A stretch of DNA of 13,761 nucleotides from Burkholderia sp. (GCF_018375725.1 NZ_JAHACR010000088.1:1-13761); one strand, 5' to 3'. Shown: positions 1 through 9,373, numbered from the stretch's first letter. Program-made: numbers and translations. Notes: generated by a model from the sequence alone, not told the origin.

Positions 1-180
1 AAGTCCCACCGCCAGAAGTCCCACCGCCAGAAGTCCCACCGCCAGAAGTCCCACCGCCAGAAGTCCCGCCGCCAGAAGTCCCGCCGCCAGAAGTTCCGCC
101 ACCAGAAGTTCCGCCACCAGAAGTTCCGCCACCAGAAGTCCCACCGCCGGAAGTCCCTCCGCCAGACGTTCCACCACCCG
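1..180 (-). repeat. 15-bp tandem repeat, 12 units, encoding SGGGT
   Basis: Twelve contiguous 15-base units start at the first base of the window, so the array continues to the left. On the plus strand the unit is AAGTCCCACCGCCAG. Units 1-4 are identical, 5-6 share one change, 7-9 share another version, and units 10-12 are each different. The unit length is a multiple of three, so copy-number change lengthens or shortens the protein by five residues without a frameshift. Blocks of identical units suggest expansion by slippage or unequal crossing over. Confidence 0.95.
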
Positions 181-664
181 ACCCGCCGCTGCCAGATGCG
201 TTGCCAGCAGAGTTGCTGCTGCCGGTTGAACCGGTTGTCGTTCCGCCGACGCCATGTCCGGACGGCCCGACGCTGCCGTTTCCGCTGTCGCCGCTTGTCC
301 CGCTGCCTGTACCCGTGCCCGTGCCGGTTCCGCCAGTCCCTCTAGTGCCTACGCCGATGCCGGCGCGGGAGCCGGGCCCGCAGCCGTCAGGATCGTCCGC
401 GCACGGCACGCGTCCCGCGATCCGGACTGTGCGTCCCGCCGGTTCGATGGCCTGGCCTGCCGTATCCGGCGGCGCGCTTTGCGCGATCTGCAGTGGGGAA
501 AGGTAAGAAGCGTCGTCCAATTGCGTGACCGCGACGGCGCTGGCCGGAACGGCCTCCTGTGCGATCGCGTATGTGCCGCAGCAGCACGCGATCGCGGCGG
601 CGGCAAGCAGGGTCGTGCGATAGCGTCGTCCCGCCGTACGGAACGGCTGTTTCGTTCTTTGCAT
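1..664 (-). CDS. Exported Gly/Ser/Thr-rich repeat protein, 3' end outside window
   Basis: I do not recognise this as a named family. The minus-strand frame is open from a start at 664 to the left edge, so the C-terminus is missing. Two ATG codons adjoin (667 and 664); GGGAGG at 670-675 lies 2 bases from the first and 5 from the second, which favours 664. Residues 1-35 form a signal peptide: a basic start (RTAGRRYR), a hydrophobic core (LLAAAAIA), and a likely signal peptidase I cut after Ala35 (AIA-Q). The run of three cysteines at 27-29 leaves a weak lipobox alternative. Next comes an Ala/Pro-rich stretch, then a segment with two cysteines (PCADDPDGCG) that could form a disulfide, then low-complexity Gly/Thr/Ser sequence. 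From about residue 162 to the edge there are twelve S-G-G-G-T pentapeptides. Such tails suggest a flexible surface or secreted protein; the function is unknown. Confidence 0.75.
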   Translation of the reverse strand, partial: MQRTKQPFRTAGRRYRTTLLAAAAIACCCGTYAIAQEAVPASAVAVTQLDDASYLSPLQIAQSAPPDTAGQAIEPAGRTVRIAGRVPCADDPDGCGPGSRAGIGVGTRGTGGTGTGTGTGSGTSGDSGNGSVGPSGHGVGGTTTGSTGSSNSAGNASGSGGSGGGTSGGGTSGGGTSGGGTSGGGTSGGGTSGGGTSGGGTSGGGTSGGGTSGGGTSGGGT

Positions 665-667
665 CAT

Positions 668-1254
668 GGCCTCCCAAAGCGCGCGATGCCCCGTCGCCGC
701 GACGCTTTATGCGTGGTTTTGCGCGGGGGCCATGAAAAGTGCGTTGTGGTATCGGCGGCCGATCGGATCCGGACCGGCACATGAGGCCGTTCGGGGATCT
801 CGGTCGGCGCGCAGGCCCGCCGTGCGAAGCCCTATCTGCGATATCCGTGCCATTTGCCGCTCATGCTTGCGGCGCAAGGCAGTCGTCAGGGAACTGTCGC
901 CTGATGCAACGTTCGGGAGGAGGTTTTGTTTCCGAAATGAAACGTGGGGCGGGCGATCAGCGCGCCGGCGTATCGGCCGCGCGCTGCCCGTGGCGGAGCA
1001 GAGTCGACGCAATCCGAAGGTCGAGACAGCCTGACAATGCCGTGACCGACAGCGCTGGATCGCGCGTCGATCGTGTTCCGCACGTCTTGCAGCGGGGGCC
1101 GGCGCGGATCCGTCCACGAGCCGTTCCGACGCCTCGATCCCGCAATCGGGAGCCGGCCGCTTTCGGTTGCAGTATCGAAACCTGGTCTGAACAGCGCGCC
1201 GGCCGGACGGAATCGGCTTGGACTTGTCTGAGAGGGCGGCGTCGTTGCACGCGC
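668..1254. other. Long intergenic region with no supported gene
   Basis: Between the start of the repeat protein and the fusA terminator I find no reading frame with a good ribosome-binding site or a recognisable protein. Open frames here are typical chance frames of GC-rich DNA (Arg/Ala-rich, overlapping on both strands). The segment next to 668 should hold the promoter and leader of the repeat protein, but I see no convincing -35/-10 pair. GGGAGG at 670-675 is that gene's ribosome-binding site. Confidence 0.5.
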
Positions 1255-1285
1255 AAAAAAGCCCGTCCGCGAACGGACGGGCTTT
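1255..1285 (-). terminator. Rho-independent terminator of the EF-G gene
   Basis: A perfect 9-bp GC-rich stem (GCCCGTCCG at 1261-1269 with CGGACGGGC at 1274-1282) encloses a 4-base loop. On the minus strand it is followed by six U (1255-1260), and AAA/TTT extends the stem. It lies about 30 bases after the fusA stop codon and fits that gene. Confidence 0.9.
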
Positions 1286-1312
1286 CAGGCATGCCCGGAC
1301 GCGGGCGTCACG

Positions 1313-3427
<2,115 letters not shown>

Positions 3428-3432
3428 GTGAA

Positions 3433-3437
3433 CCTCC
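3433..3437 (-). promoter_or_regulatory. Ribosome-binding site fixing the fusA GTG start
   Basis: GGAGG on the minus strand, 5 bases before GTG at 3427. It decides for the GTG start and against the upstream in-frame ATG at 3553. Confidence 0.85.
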
Positions 3438-3577
3438 AGTGGTTCGGGGCGAAAGCCGGCCGACTGCGCCGGACCGTGTTGAATCAAGCGAGACTTAAAG
3501 CATAGCGCGTGCTCGCGGCTTTTGCAGATGCCGCCCGCAGGTGCGGATTCCATGCGCGCGGGCCGGCTCCGCGGGCG

Positions 3578-3607
3578 AAAAAAAACCGGCGCGCGAAGCG
3601 GCCGGTT
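3578..3607 (-). terminator. Rho-independent terminator of the DUF192 gene
   Basis: AACCGGC (3584-3590) pairs with GCCGGTT (3601-3607), with an inner CGC/GCG extension around a short GAA loop. On the minus strand the stem runs into eight U (3578-3585). It lies 38 bases past the stop of the DUF192 gene and upstream of fusA, so it insulates fusA from read-through. Confidence 0.85.
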
Positions 3608-3644
3608 GACGGTCGTGCGCGGCGTCGCGCCGCGGCGAGGTGGG

Positions 3645-4145
3645 TTACTGCAGCTTCGGCAGGCCGTCGAGTTTCATGCCGGGCTTGATGCCCTTGGCCG
3701 CGAACCAGCCCTTGCTCATCTCGAGCGCGTAGACGCCGTTGTTGCGCGGGCAGTGGTTGTCGGTCGTTTCGGCCCGCATCTCGTCGATGTCGGTGATCGT
3801 GCCGTCGGCGCGGATGAACGCGATCGACAGCGGGATCAGCGTGTTCTTCATCCAGAAGCAATGCACGGCGTTCTCGTTGAACACGAACAGCATGCCTTCG
3901 TTCGGCGCGAGCGTCGAGCGATACATCAGCCCTTGCTCGCGGTCGGCGTCGTTCGCCGCGACGGCCGCATCGATCACGTACATGCCGGCGCGCAGCTTGG
4001 CGCGCGGAAATTCGCTCGGCTGCTTGGCGCCGGGCGGCATTTGCGCGACGGCGGCCTGCATGCCGAGCGCGGCACAGGCGAACGCGGCGGGAAACACGGC
4101 GGCGCGCGCGAGGCGGCCGAGCGACGAGCGCAGGGAAAATCGCAC
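3645..4145 (-). CDS. Exported DUF192 family protein
   Basis: The product has 166 residues. The N-terminus is a signal peptide: basic start (RFSLRSSLGRLAR), hydrophobic core, probable cleavage after Ala34 (AVA-Q). The rest is one DUF192 domain, recognised by REQGLMYRSTL, the GMLFVF strand, FWMKNTLIPLSIAFI and a C-terminal segment ending in GIKPGMKL. DUF192 proteins are small beta-rich proteins of unknown biochemical role, so the sequence supports only a periplasmic or otherwise exported location. The start is GTG at 4145, because AAAGGAG lies 7 bases upstream and the signal peptide starts right there; an in-frame ATG 20 codons earlier lacks such a site. The gene stands alone between two terminators. 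Confidence 0.9.
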   Translation of the reverse strand: MRFSLRSSLGRLARAAVFPAAFACAALGMQAAVAQMPPGAKQPSEFPRAKLRAGMYVIDAAVAANDADREQGLMYRSTLAPNEGMLFVFNENAVHCFWMKNTLIPLSIAFIRADGTITDIDEMRAETTDNHCPRNNGVYALEMSKGWFAAKGIKPGMKLDGLPKLQ

Positions 4146-4152
4146 AGCAGGG

Positions 4153-4159
4153 CTCCTTT
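4153..4159 (-). promoter_or_regulatory. Ribosome-binding site fixing the DUF192 GTG start
   Basis: AAAGGAG on the minus strand, 7 bases before GTG at 4145; supports the GTG start over the ATG at 4205. Confidence 0.75.
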
Positions 4160-4212
4160 CGGGAAAACAAGAACCGCATGGTACGCGAAGCGTACACGCG
4201 GGCACACCAAAG

Positions 4213-4246
4213 AAAAAGGCAGATCGCCTTGCGGTGATCTGCCTTT
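4213..4246 (-). terminator. Rho-independent terminator of the small Ala/Lys/His-rich gene
   Basis: AAAGGCAGATC (4215-4225) pairs with GATCTGCCTTT (4236-4246). The inner bases G-T, C-G and C-G continue the stem to a 4-base loop (TTGC). On the minus strand the stem leads into a U-rich tail (4213-4217). It lies about 60 bases after the stop codon at 4306 and before the DUF192 gene. Confidence 0.88.
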
Positions 4247-4305
4247 CAACGCCGTAAGAACGGCAACTACGCGTGTTCTTGACTGCGTTATTACAGCTTG
4301 CGTGC

Positions 4306-4527
4306 TTAGTTCGAAGCAGCAGCCGGTGCTTCAGCGGCGCTAGCAGCAGCCTTCTTCGAAGCGTGCTTCTTGTGAGCGTGCTTCTTGTGAGCCTTCTTTG
4401 CCGGTGCCGAAGCAGCTTCTGCCTTTTCAGCAGCCGGAGCAGCCGGAGCAGCTGCCGGTGCCGAAGCTTGTGCGAAAGCAGCCGTTGCGAAGAGACCAGC
4501 GACCAGAGCAGCGATCAGTTTGTTCAT
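4306..4527 (-). CDS. Small secreted Ala-rich protein with Lys/His-rich tail
   Basis: The product has 73 residues. A clear signal peptide (MNKLIAALVAGLFATAAFA, cut before Gln20) leads to a mature chain made almost only of Ala, Pro, Glu, Lys, His and Ser. Residues 44-59 carry repeated Lys-Lys-His/Ala units (KKAHKKHAHKKHASKK), and the DNA there is a perfect 15-base duplication (4361-4375 and 4376-4390). GAGGA lies just upstream of the ATG, and a strong terminator follows. The composition resembles the acid-shock protein Asr of enteric bacteria (signal peptide, then Ala/Lys/His-rich), but low-complexity similarity does not prove homology; binding of metal ions, acid or polyanions is only a guess. 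Alanine codons use GCA/GCT more often than the GC-rich neighbours. Having its own leader and terminator argues for a real, separately expressed gene. Confidence 0.8.
   Translation of the reverse strand: MNKLIAALVAGLFATAAFAQASAPAAAPAAPAAEKAEAASAPAKKAHKKHAHKKHASKKAAASAAEAPAAASN
4361..4390 (-). repeat. Tandem duplication of 15 bp inside the small secreted gene
   Basis: GCGTGCTTCTTGTGA occurs twice in direct succession. It is in frame and accounts for the repeated Lys-Lys-His-Ala block of the protein. Confidence 0.9.
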
Positions 4528-4669
4528 GTTGTGTTCCTCAGCTTTAGTTAATTAACCAAATGACCCGGCAATATGAGAGTCATGTCGTCTAACGGTGCCA
4601 TCCACCTTTCGGTTGACAGACGCGTCGAGAAATTTCTCTTTGCGCTGTGAGCGCCGAATCGTATGCGAG

Positions 4670-4690
4670 AAAAACGTCACTTTCGTGACG
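4670..4690 (-). terminator. Candidate terminator downstream of rluE
   Basis: On the minus strand GCGTCAC-GAAA-GTGACG is followed by five U (4670-4674). The stem is only 6 bp (4675-4680 with 4685-4690) but is closed by a stable GNRA-type tetraloop. It lies about 110 bases after the rluE stop codon. It could instead be an operator-like palindrome in front of the small secreted gene. Confidence 0.55.
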
Positions 4691-4798
4691 CAAACGCGGT
4701 TCGGTCGCTCATGCCGGATAGCTTTGTTTGGCATCTGGATCGTTTAACGCGTGATCTTCTCAGACGGTTGACGAAAAAAATCGCGCGGTGCGGAAATC

Positions 4799-5377
4799 TC
4801 ATTCAATGCGCGCAAAGCCGTCCCACGGTGCACGTGGCGGCAATTTGATTGTCTCGCCCGGCGCAATGCCGAGCGCGAATATATCCAGTGCGCCGATGCC
4901 GACGCGCACGAGACGCAATGTCGGGAAGCCGACCGCCGCGGTCATCCGGCGCACTTGCCGGTTCTTGCCTTCGGTGATCGCCAGCTCGATCCACGTGGTC
5001 GGGATCGCGGCGCGATAGCGGATCGGCGGGGTGCGGGGCCAGAGCGATTCCGGCGGATCGATGAATTCGGCGCGGCACGGGCGCGTGATGTAGTCGCCGA
5101 GGTCGACGCCGCGCGCGAGCGCCTTCAGGTCGGTGGGCGCCGGCGCGCCCTCGACCTGTGCCCAATAGCGCTTGACGAGCTTGTGACGCGGCTCGGCGAT
5201 GCGTGCCTGCAGCGCGCCGTCGTCGGTCAGCAGCAAAAGCCCTTCGCTGTCCGCGTCGAGCCGGCCGGCTGCATAGACGCCGGGCGCCTTGACCCAGTCG
5301 CCGAGCGACGGCCGCGTCTCGTGTGCGGAAAACTGGCAAATCGTGCCGAATGGCTTGTTGAGGGCGATCAGGGTCAT
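4799..5377 (-). CDS. rluE: 23S rRNA pseudouridine synthase, RluE type
   Basis: The product has 192 residues and belongs to the RsuA/RluB/E/F pseudouridine synthases, which isomerise specific uridines in rRNA in the cytoplasm; E. coli RluE acts on U2457 of 23S rRNA. Seen here: the opening LIALNKPFGTICQFS, the catalytic motif GRLDADSEGLLLLT (catalytic Asp41) and the C-terminal ITEGKNRQVRRM with GFPTLRLVRVGIG. There is no N-terminal S4 RNA-binding domain, which separates RluE from RsuA, RluB and RluF. The ATG at 5377 is chosen because homology begins there; its ribosome-binding site is weak, and in-frame codons further upstream (to 5512) run through the promoter region. The gene is divergent from icd and shares a 250-base control region with it. 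The exact target base is inferred from the family. Confidence 0.9.
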   Translation of the reverse strand: MTLIALNKPFGTICQFSAHETRPSLGDWVKAPGVYAAGRLDADSEGLLLLTDDGALQARIAEPRHKLVKRYWAQVEGAPAPTDLKALARGVDLGDYITRPCRAEFIDPPESLWPRTPPIRYRAAIPTTWIELAITEGKNRQVRRMTAAVGFPTLRLVRVGIGALDIFALGIAPGETIKLPPRAPWDGFARIE

Positions 5378-5436
5378 GACGTCGTGCGCGCCCGGCGTGC
5401 GCGGGCGGTCTATGGCAAATGGCGGAATCTTAATGC

Positions 5437-5465
5437 ATAATACGGAACGCCAAGTCATCTGTCTT
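5437..5465 (-). promoter_or_regulatory. Candidate sigma70 promoter of rluE
   Basis: On the minus strand AAGACA (5460-5465) is followed after 17 bases by TATTAT (5437-5442), matching the consensus at 4 and 5 of 6 positions. It predicts a start near 5430 and a leader of about 50 bases. The -35 box lies within the palindrome at 5460-5475. Confidence 0.4.
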
Positions 5466-5475
5466 ATATAAGACA
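5460..5475. promoter_or_regulatory. Perfect 16-bp palindrome, candidate operator between rluE and icd
   Basis: TGTCTTATATAAGACA is a perfect palindrome in an AT-rich patch of otherwise GC-rich DNA. It covers the -35 box of the candidate rluE promoter. It also lies just downstream of a possible icd promoter -10 (CATAAT at 5436-5441; the -35 for that one is poor). Size and symmetry fit a dimeric repressor such as a GntR-family protein. The regulator cannot be named from the sequence. Confidence 0.6.
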
Positions 5476-5503
5476 TAAGGGGAGACTTGATACGCAGCGC
5501 CGC

Positions 5504-5522
5504 AGCGCCCAAATGGGGCGCT
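5504..5522 (+). promoter_or_regulatory. Inverted repeat in the icd leader region
   Basis: AGCGCCC (5504-5510) and GGGCGCT (5516-5522) form a perfect 7-bp inverted repeat with a 5-base spacer. It directly abuts TAGAAT (5522-5527), a good -10-like hexamer without a convincing -35. A second inverted repeat, CACGGGA/TCCCGTG (5547-5553 and 5569-5575), follows in the leader. Either may be an operator or an RNA hairpin. Confidence 0.35.
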
Positions 5523-5626
5523 AGAATGGCGGCTCGCTGTAGCAGTCACGGGAGTGGGCTTGCCGCAGTCCCGTGTGCGCAGCTTCGACCAGAATTACCT
5601 GCTCAGCCACGTCACTGGAGTCGATC

Positions 5627-6883
5627 ATGCCGTATCAGCACATCAAGGTTCCGGAGGGCGGTGACAAGATCACCGTCAACAAGGATTACTCGCTCAACGT
5701 ATCCGATCAGCCGATCATTCCCTATATCGAAGGCGACGGTACGGGCTTCGACATCACCCCGGTCATGATCAAGGTCGTCGATGCGGCGGTCGAACGGGCG
5801 TACAAGGGCAAGCGCAAGATCCACTGGATGGAGATCTACGCGGGCGAGAAGGCGACGAAGGTGTACGGCCCGGACGTGTGGCTGCCGGACGAGACGCTGC
5901 AGGTGCTGAAGGAATATGTCGTGTCGATCAAGGGGCCGCTGACGACCCCGGTCGGCGGCGGCATCCGTTCGCTGAACGTCGCGCTGCGCCAGGAACTCGA
6001 CTTGTACGTCTGCCTGCGTCCGGTTCAGTATTTCAAGGGCGTGCCGTCGCCGGTGCGCGAGCCGCAAAAGATCGACATGGTGATCTTCCGCGAGAACTCG
6101 GAAGACATCTACGCGGGCATCGAATGGGCGGCCGGATCGGAGCAGGCGAAGAAGGTCATCAAGTTCCTGCAGGACGAGATGGGCGTGAAGAAGATCCGCT
6201 TCCCGGAGACCTCCGGCATCGGCATCAAGCCCGTGTCGACCGAAGGCACCGAGCGTCTCGTGCGCAAGGCGATCCAGTATGCGATCGACAACGACCGCAA
6301 GTCGGTCACGCTGGTGCACAAGGGCAACATCATGAAGTTCACGGAAGGCCTGTTCCGTGACGCCGGCTACGCGCTCGCGCAGAAGGAATTCGGCGCGGAG
6401 CTGATCGACGGCGGTCCGTGGATGCGCATCAAGAATCCGAAGACGGGCAACGAGATCGTGATCAAGGATTCGATCGCCGACGCATTCCTGCAGCAGATTC
6501 TGCTGCGCCCGGCCGAGTACGACGTGATCGCGACGCTGAACCTCAACGGCGACTACATTTCGGACGCGCTGGCGGCGCAGGTCGGCGGCATCGGCATCGC
6601 GCCGGGTGCGAACCTGTCGGATTCGGTCGCGATGTTCGAGGCGACGCACGGCACGGCGCCGAAGTACGCGGGCAAGGATTACGTGAACCCGGGTTCGGAG
6701 ATCCTGTCGGCCGAAATGATGCTGCGTCACCTCGGCTGGACCGAGGCGGCGGACGTGATCATCGCCGCGATGGAAAAGTCGATCCAGCAAAAGCGCGTCA
6801 CGTACGACTTCGCGCGCCTGATGGAAGGCGCGACGCAGGTGTCGTGCTCGGGCTTCGGCGAAGTGCTGATCGAAAACATGTAA
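5627..6883 (+). CDS. icd: Isocitrate dehydrogenase, NADP-dependent, homodimeric type
   Basis: This enzyme converts isocitrate and NADP+ to 2-oxoglutarate, CO2 and NADPH in the cytosolic TCA cycle. The 418-residue product aligns with E. coli Icd at a constant +2 offset in its first 160 residues. It shows the substrate residues Ser115, Asn117 and Arg121 in GIRSLNVALRQEL, then Arg131, Arg155 in VIFRENSEDIY, and Tyr162. The cofactor site HGTAPKYAGK has the Lys-Tyr pair typical of NADP specificity, and the C-terminus TYDFARLM adds the matching Tyr and Arg. Ser115 corresponds to the serine phosphorylated by AceK in E. coli, so the same control is possible here. The start at 5627 has GGAG 6 bases upstream; the longer frame from 5573 adds an unrelated N-terminus. 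The monomeric isozyme gene follows after 250 bases. Confidence 0.97.
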   Translation: MPYQHIKVPEGGDKITVNKDYSLNVSDQPIIPYIEGDGTGFDITPVMIKVVDAAVERAYKGKRKIHWMEIYAGEKATKVYGPDVWLPDETLQVLKEYVVSIKGPLTTPVGGGIRSLNVALRQELDLYVCLRPVQYFKGVPSPVREPQKIDMVIFRENSEDIYAGIEWAAGSEQAKKVIKFLQDEMGVKKIRFPETSGIGIKPVSTEGTERLVRKAIQYAIDNDRKSVTLVHKGNIMKFTEGLFRDAGYALAQKEFGAELIDGGPWMRIKNPKTGNEIVIKDSIADAFLQQILLRPAEYDVIATLNLNGDYISDALAAQVGGIGIAPGANLSDSVAMFEATHGTAPKYAGKDYVNPGSEILSAEMMLRHLGWTEAADVIIAAMEKSIQQKRVTYDFARLMEGATQVSCSGFGEVLIENM

Positions 6884-6890
6884 GTCCGTC

Positions 6891-6921
6891 CGGGGCGGGC
6901 CGGCGCAATCCGGCCGCCCCG
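6891..6921 (+). terminator. GC-rich hairpin after icd, possible terminator
   Basis: CGGGGC(G)GGCCGG (6891-6903) pairs with CCGGCCGCCCCG (6910-6921), with one bulged G and a 6-base loop, starting 8 bases after the icd stop. There is no clear U-run behind it. A second inverted repeat (CTGCCGG 6935-6941 with CCGGCAG 6949-6955) follows. They may end the icd transcript inefficiently or stabilise its 3' end. Confidence 0.45.
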
Positions 6922-7133
6922 GCGCACGCTTTCCCTGCCGGTCTGCCGCCGGCAGGCCGGGCAGCGTGGGCTGGCGCCATGCAGGCATGCCGCCGATCCG
7001 CGCGTCCGGCGCCCACGCAATATCGCGGCCCGGCTGAGCGGGCGCATTTCCCATTCGCGACCTACCCGGTCGCCTTCCGCCGGTTACCGCCGGCGATCTT
7101 CAGTTCCCATTCTCACGTAGCAACGCATCGACC

Positions 7134-9362
7134 ATGTCCACTTCGCCCAAGATCATCTACACCCTCACCGACGAAGCGCCCGCGCTCGCGACCTATTCGC
7201 TGCTGCCGATCGTCAAGGCGTTCACGCGCTCGTCCGGCGTCGCCGTCGAGACGCGCGACATCTCGCTCGCCGGGCGCATCATCGCGGCGTTCGCGGACAG
7301 CCTGCCGGCCGGACAGAAGGGATCGGACGACCTGGCCGAACTGGGCCAGCTCACGCTGAAGCCGGAAGCCAACATCATCAAGCTGCCGAACATCAGCGCG
7401 TCGGTACCGCAGCTGAAGGCCGCGATCGCCGAGCTGCAGGCGCAGGGCTACCCGCTGCCGAACTACCCGGAAGAGCCGGCGACCGATGACGAGAAGGCCG
7501 TCAAGGTCCGCTACGACAAGATCAAGGGCAGCGCCGTGAACCCGGTGCTGCGCGAAGGCAACTCGGATCGCCGCGCGCCGCTGTCGGTCAAGAACTATGC
7601 ACGCAAGCATCCGCACAAGATGGGCGCGTGGCGTGCCGATTCGAAGGCGCACGTCGCGCACATGACCGACGGCGACTTCTACGGCAGCGAGCGCTCGGCG
7701 CTGATCGGCGAGGCCGGCAGCGTGAAGATCGAGCTGACGACGACGGACGGTGCGAAGAAGGTCCTGAAGGAAAAGACGGCGGTGAAGGCGGGCGAGATCA
7801 TCGACGCGTCGGTGATGAGCAAGCGCGCGCTGCGCGCCTTCCTCGAAGCGCAGATCGCGGACGCGAAGGCCCAGGACGTGCTGTTCTCGGTGCACCTGAA
7901 GGCGACGATGATGAAGGTCTCCGATCCGATCATCTTCGGCCACGTCGTATCGGTGTTCTACCGGGACGCGCTGGCAAAGCATGCGGATCTGCTCGCGCGC
8001 GCCGGTTTCAACCCGAACAACGGCATCGGCGATCTGTACGCGCGCCTGAAGGATCTGCCGGCCGACACGCGCGAAGCGATCGAAGCCGACGTCAAGGCGG
8101 CATACGCGCGCCTGCCGCGCCTCGCCATGGTCAACTCGGATCGCGGCATCACGAACCTGCACGTGCCGAGCGACGTGATCGTCGACGCATCGATGCCGGC
8201 GATGATTCGCGAGTCGGGCTGCATGTGGGGCCCGGACGGCAATCTGGCCGACGCGAAGGCCGTGATTCCGGATCGCTGCTACGCAGGCGTCTACCAGGCG
8301 GTGATCGAGGACTGCAAGCAGCACGGCGCCTTCGATCCGGTGACGATGGGCAGCGTGCCGAACGTCGGTCTGATGGCGCAGGCCGCGGAAGAATACGGTT
8401 CGCATGACAAGACGTTCCAGATTCCGGCGGACGGCATCGTGCGCGTGATCGACGAGGCGGGCAACGTGCTGCTCGAGCATGCGGTCGAGGCCGGCGACAT
8501 CTGGCGCATGTGCCAGACCAAGGATGCGCCGGTGCAGGACTGGGTGAAGCTCGCGGTCAACCGTGCCCGTGCGACGAACACGCCGGCGGTGTTCTGGCTC
8601 GATGCGGCTCGTGCGCACGATGCGCAGGTCATCCGGAAGGTCGAGCAGTACATGAAGGATCACGACACGAACGGCCTCGATATCCGCATCATGACGCCGG
8701 TCGACGCGACGCGTTTCTCGCTCGAGCGCATCCGCGCGGGCAAGGACACGATCTCGGTGACGGGCAACGTGCTGCGCGACTACCTGACCGACCTGTTCCC
8801 GATCATGGAACTCGGCACCAGCGCGAAGATGCTGTCGATCGTCCCGCTGATGGCCGGCGGCGGCATGTTCGAAACGGGCGCCGGCGGCTCCGCGCCGAAG
8901 CACGTTCAGCAGTTCACCGAAGAGGGCTTCCTGCGCTGGGATTCGCTCGGCGAATTCCTCGCGCTCGCCGCATCGCTCGAACACCTGGGGCATGCATACC
9001 AGAACCCGAAGGCGCTCGTCCTCGCGAAGACGCTGGATCAGGCAACGGGCAAGTTCCTCGACGAGAACAAGTCGCCGGCACGCAAGGTCGGTGGTCTCGA
9101 CAATCGCGGCAGTCATTTCTATCTGTGCCTGTACTGGGCGCAGGCGCTTGCCGGGCAGACCGACGACGCGGCGCTGCAGGCGCAGTTCGCCGGTGTTGCG
9201 AAGGCGCTCGCGGACAACGAGGCGCGCATTCTCGAGGAACTGGGTGCGGCGCAGGGCAAGCCGATGAATATCGGCGGCTACTATCGCCCGGACGTCGATC
9301 TGACGAGCCAGGCGATGCGCCCGAGCGGCACGCTGAACGACATCGTCGACGCCGTCGCTTAA
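7134..9362 (+). CDS. Isocitrate dehydrogenase, NADP-dependent, monomeric type (IDH-II)
   Basis: The enzyme catalyses the same reaction as the upstream icd product but belongs to the unrelated large monomeric family. The length, 742 residues, is that of the family. The start MSTSPKIIYTLTDEAPALATYS and the core KGSAVNPVLREGNSDRR are characteristic. Ser133, Asn136, Arg140 and Arg146 correspond, with an offset of one, to the isocitrate-contacting residues reported for the Azotobacter vinelandii enzyme. The region ETGAGGSAPKHVQQF belongs to the conserved cofactor and active-site area. The frame is intact. The ATG at 7134 starts the family homology but has no obvious Shine-Dalgarno sequence, and I found no clear promoter in the 250 bases before it. 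It may be read from the icd promoter past the weak hairpins, or from an unrecognised one. Often called icd2 or idh. Confidence 0.96.
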   Translation: MSTSPKIIYTLTDEAPALATYSLLPIVKAFTRSSGVAVETRDISLAGRIIAAFADSLPAGQKGSDDLAELGQLTLKPEANIIKLPNISASVPQLKAAIAELQAQGYPLPNYPEEPATDDEKAVKVRYDKIKGSAVNPVLREGNSDRRAPLSVKNYARKHPHKMGAWRADSKAHVAHMTDGDFYGSERSALIGEAGSVKIELTTTDGAKKVLKEKTAVKAGEIIDASVMSKRALRAFLEAQIADAKAQDVLFSVHLKATMMKVSDPIIFGHVVSVFYRDALAKHADLLARAGFNPNNGIGDLYARLKDLPADTREAIEADVKAAYARLPRLAMVNSDRGITNLHVPSDVIVDASMPAMIRESGCMWGPDGNLADAKAVIPDRCYAGVYQAVIEDCKQHGAFDPVTMGSVPNVGLMAQAAEEYGSHDKTFQIPADGIVRVIDEAGNVLLEHAVEAGDIWRMCQTKDAPVQDWVKLAVNRARATNTPAVFWLDAARAHDAQVIRKVEQYMKDHDTNGLDIRIMTPVDATRFSLERIRAGKDTISVTGNVLRDYLTDLFPIMELGTSAKMLSIVPLMAGGGMFETGAGGSAPKHVQQFTEEGFLRWDSLGEFLALAASLEHLGHAYQNPKALVLAKTLDQATGKFLDENKSPARKVGGLDNRGSHFYLCLYWAQALAGQTDDAALQAQFAGVAKALADNEARILEELGAAQGKPMNIGGYYRPDVDLTSQAMRPSGTLNDIVDAVA

Positions 9363-9373
9363 CGCGGCCGGCA

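Noticed and set aside
1..180. CRISPR-like repeats at the left edge
   Set aside because: The 15-base units are contiguous with no spacers and encode an in-frame pentapeptide, so this is a coding tandem repeat.
5612..7054. 480-codon minus-strand frame over icd
   Set aside because: Antisense shadow; composition is that of reversed icd codons.
7048..7112. Direct repeat TTCCCATTC (7048-7056 and 7104-7112) before the monomeric isocitrate dehydrogenase
   Set aside because: Nine bases repeated once is too little to separate from chance, and it does not fit a promoter.
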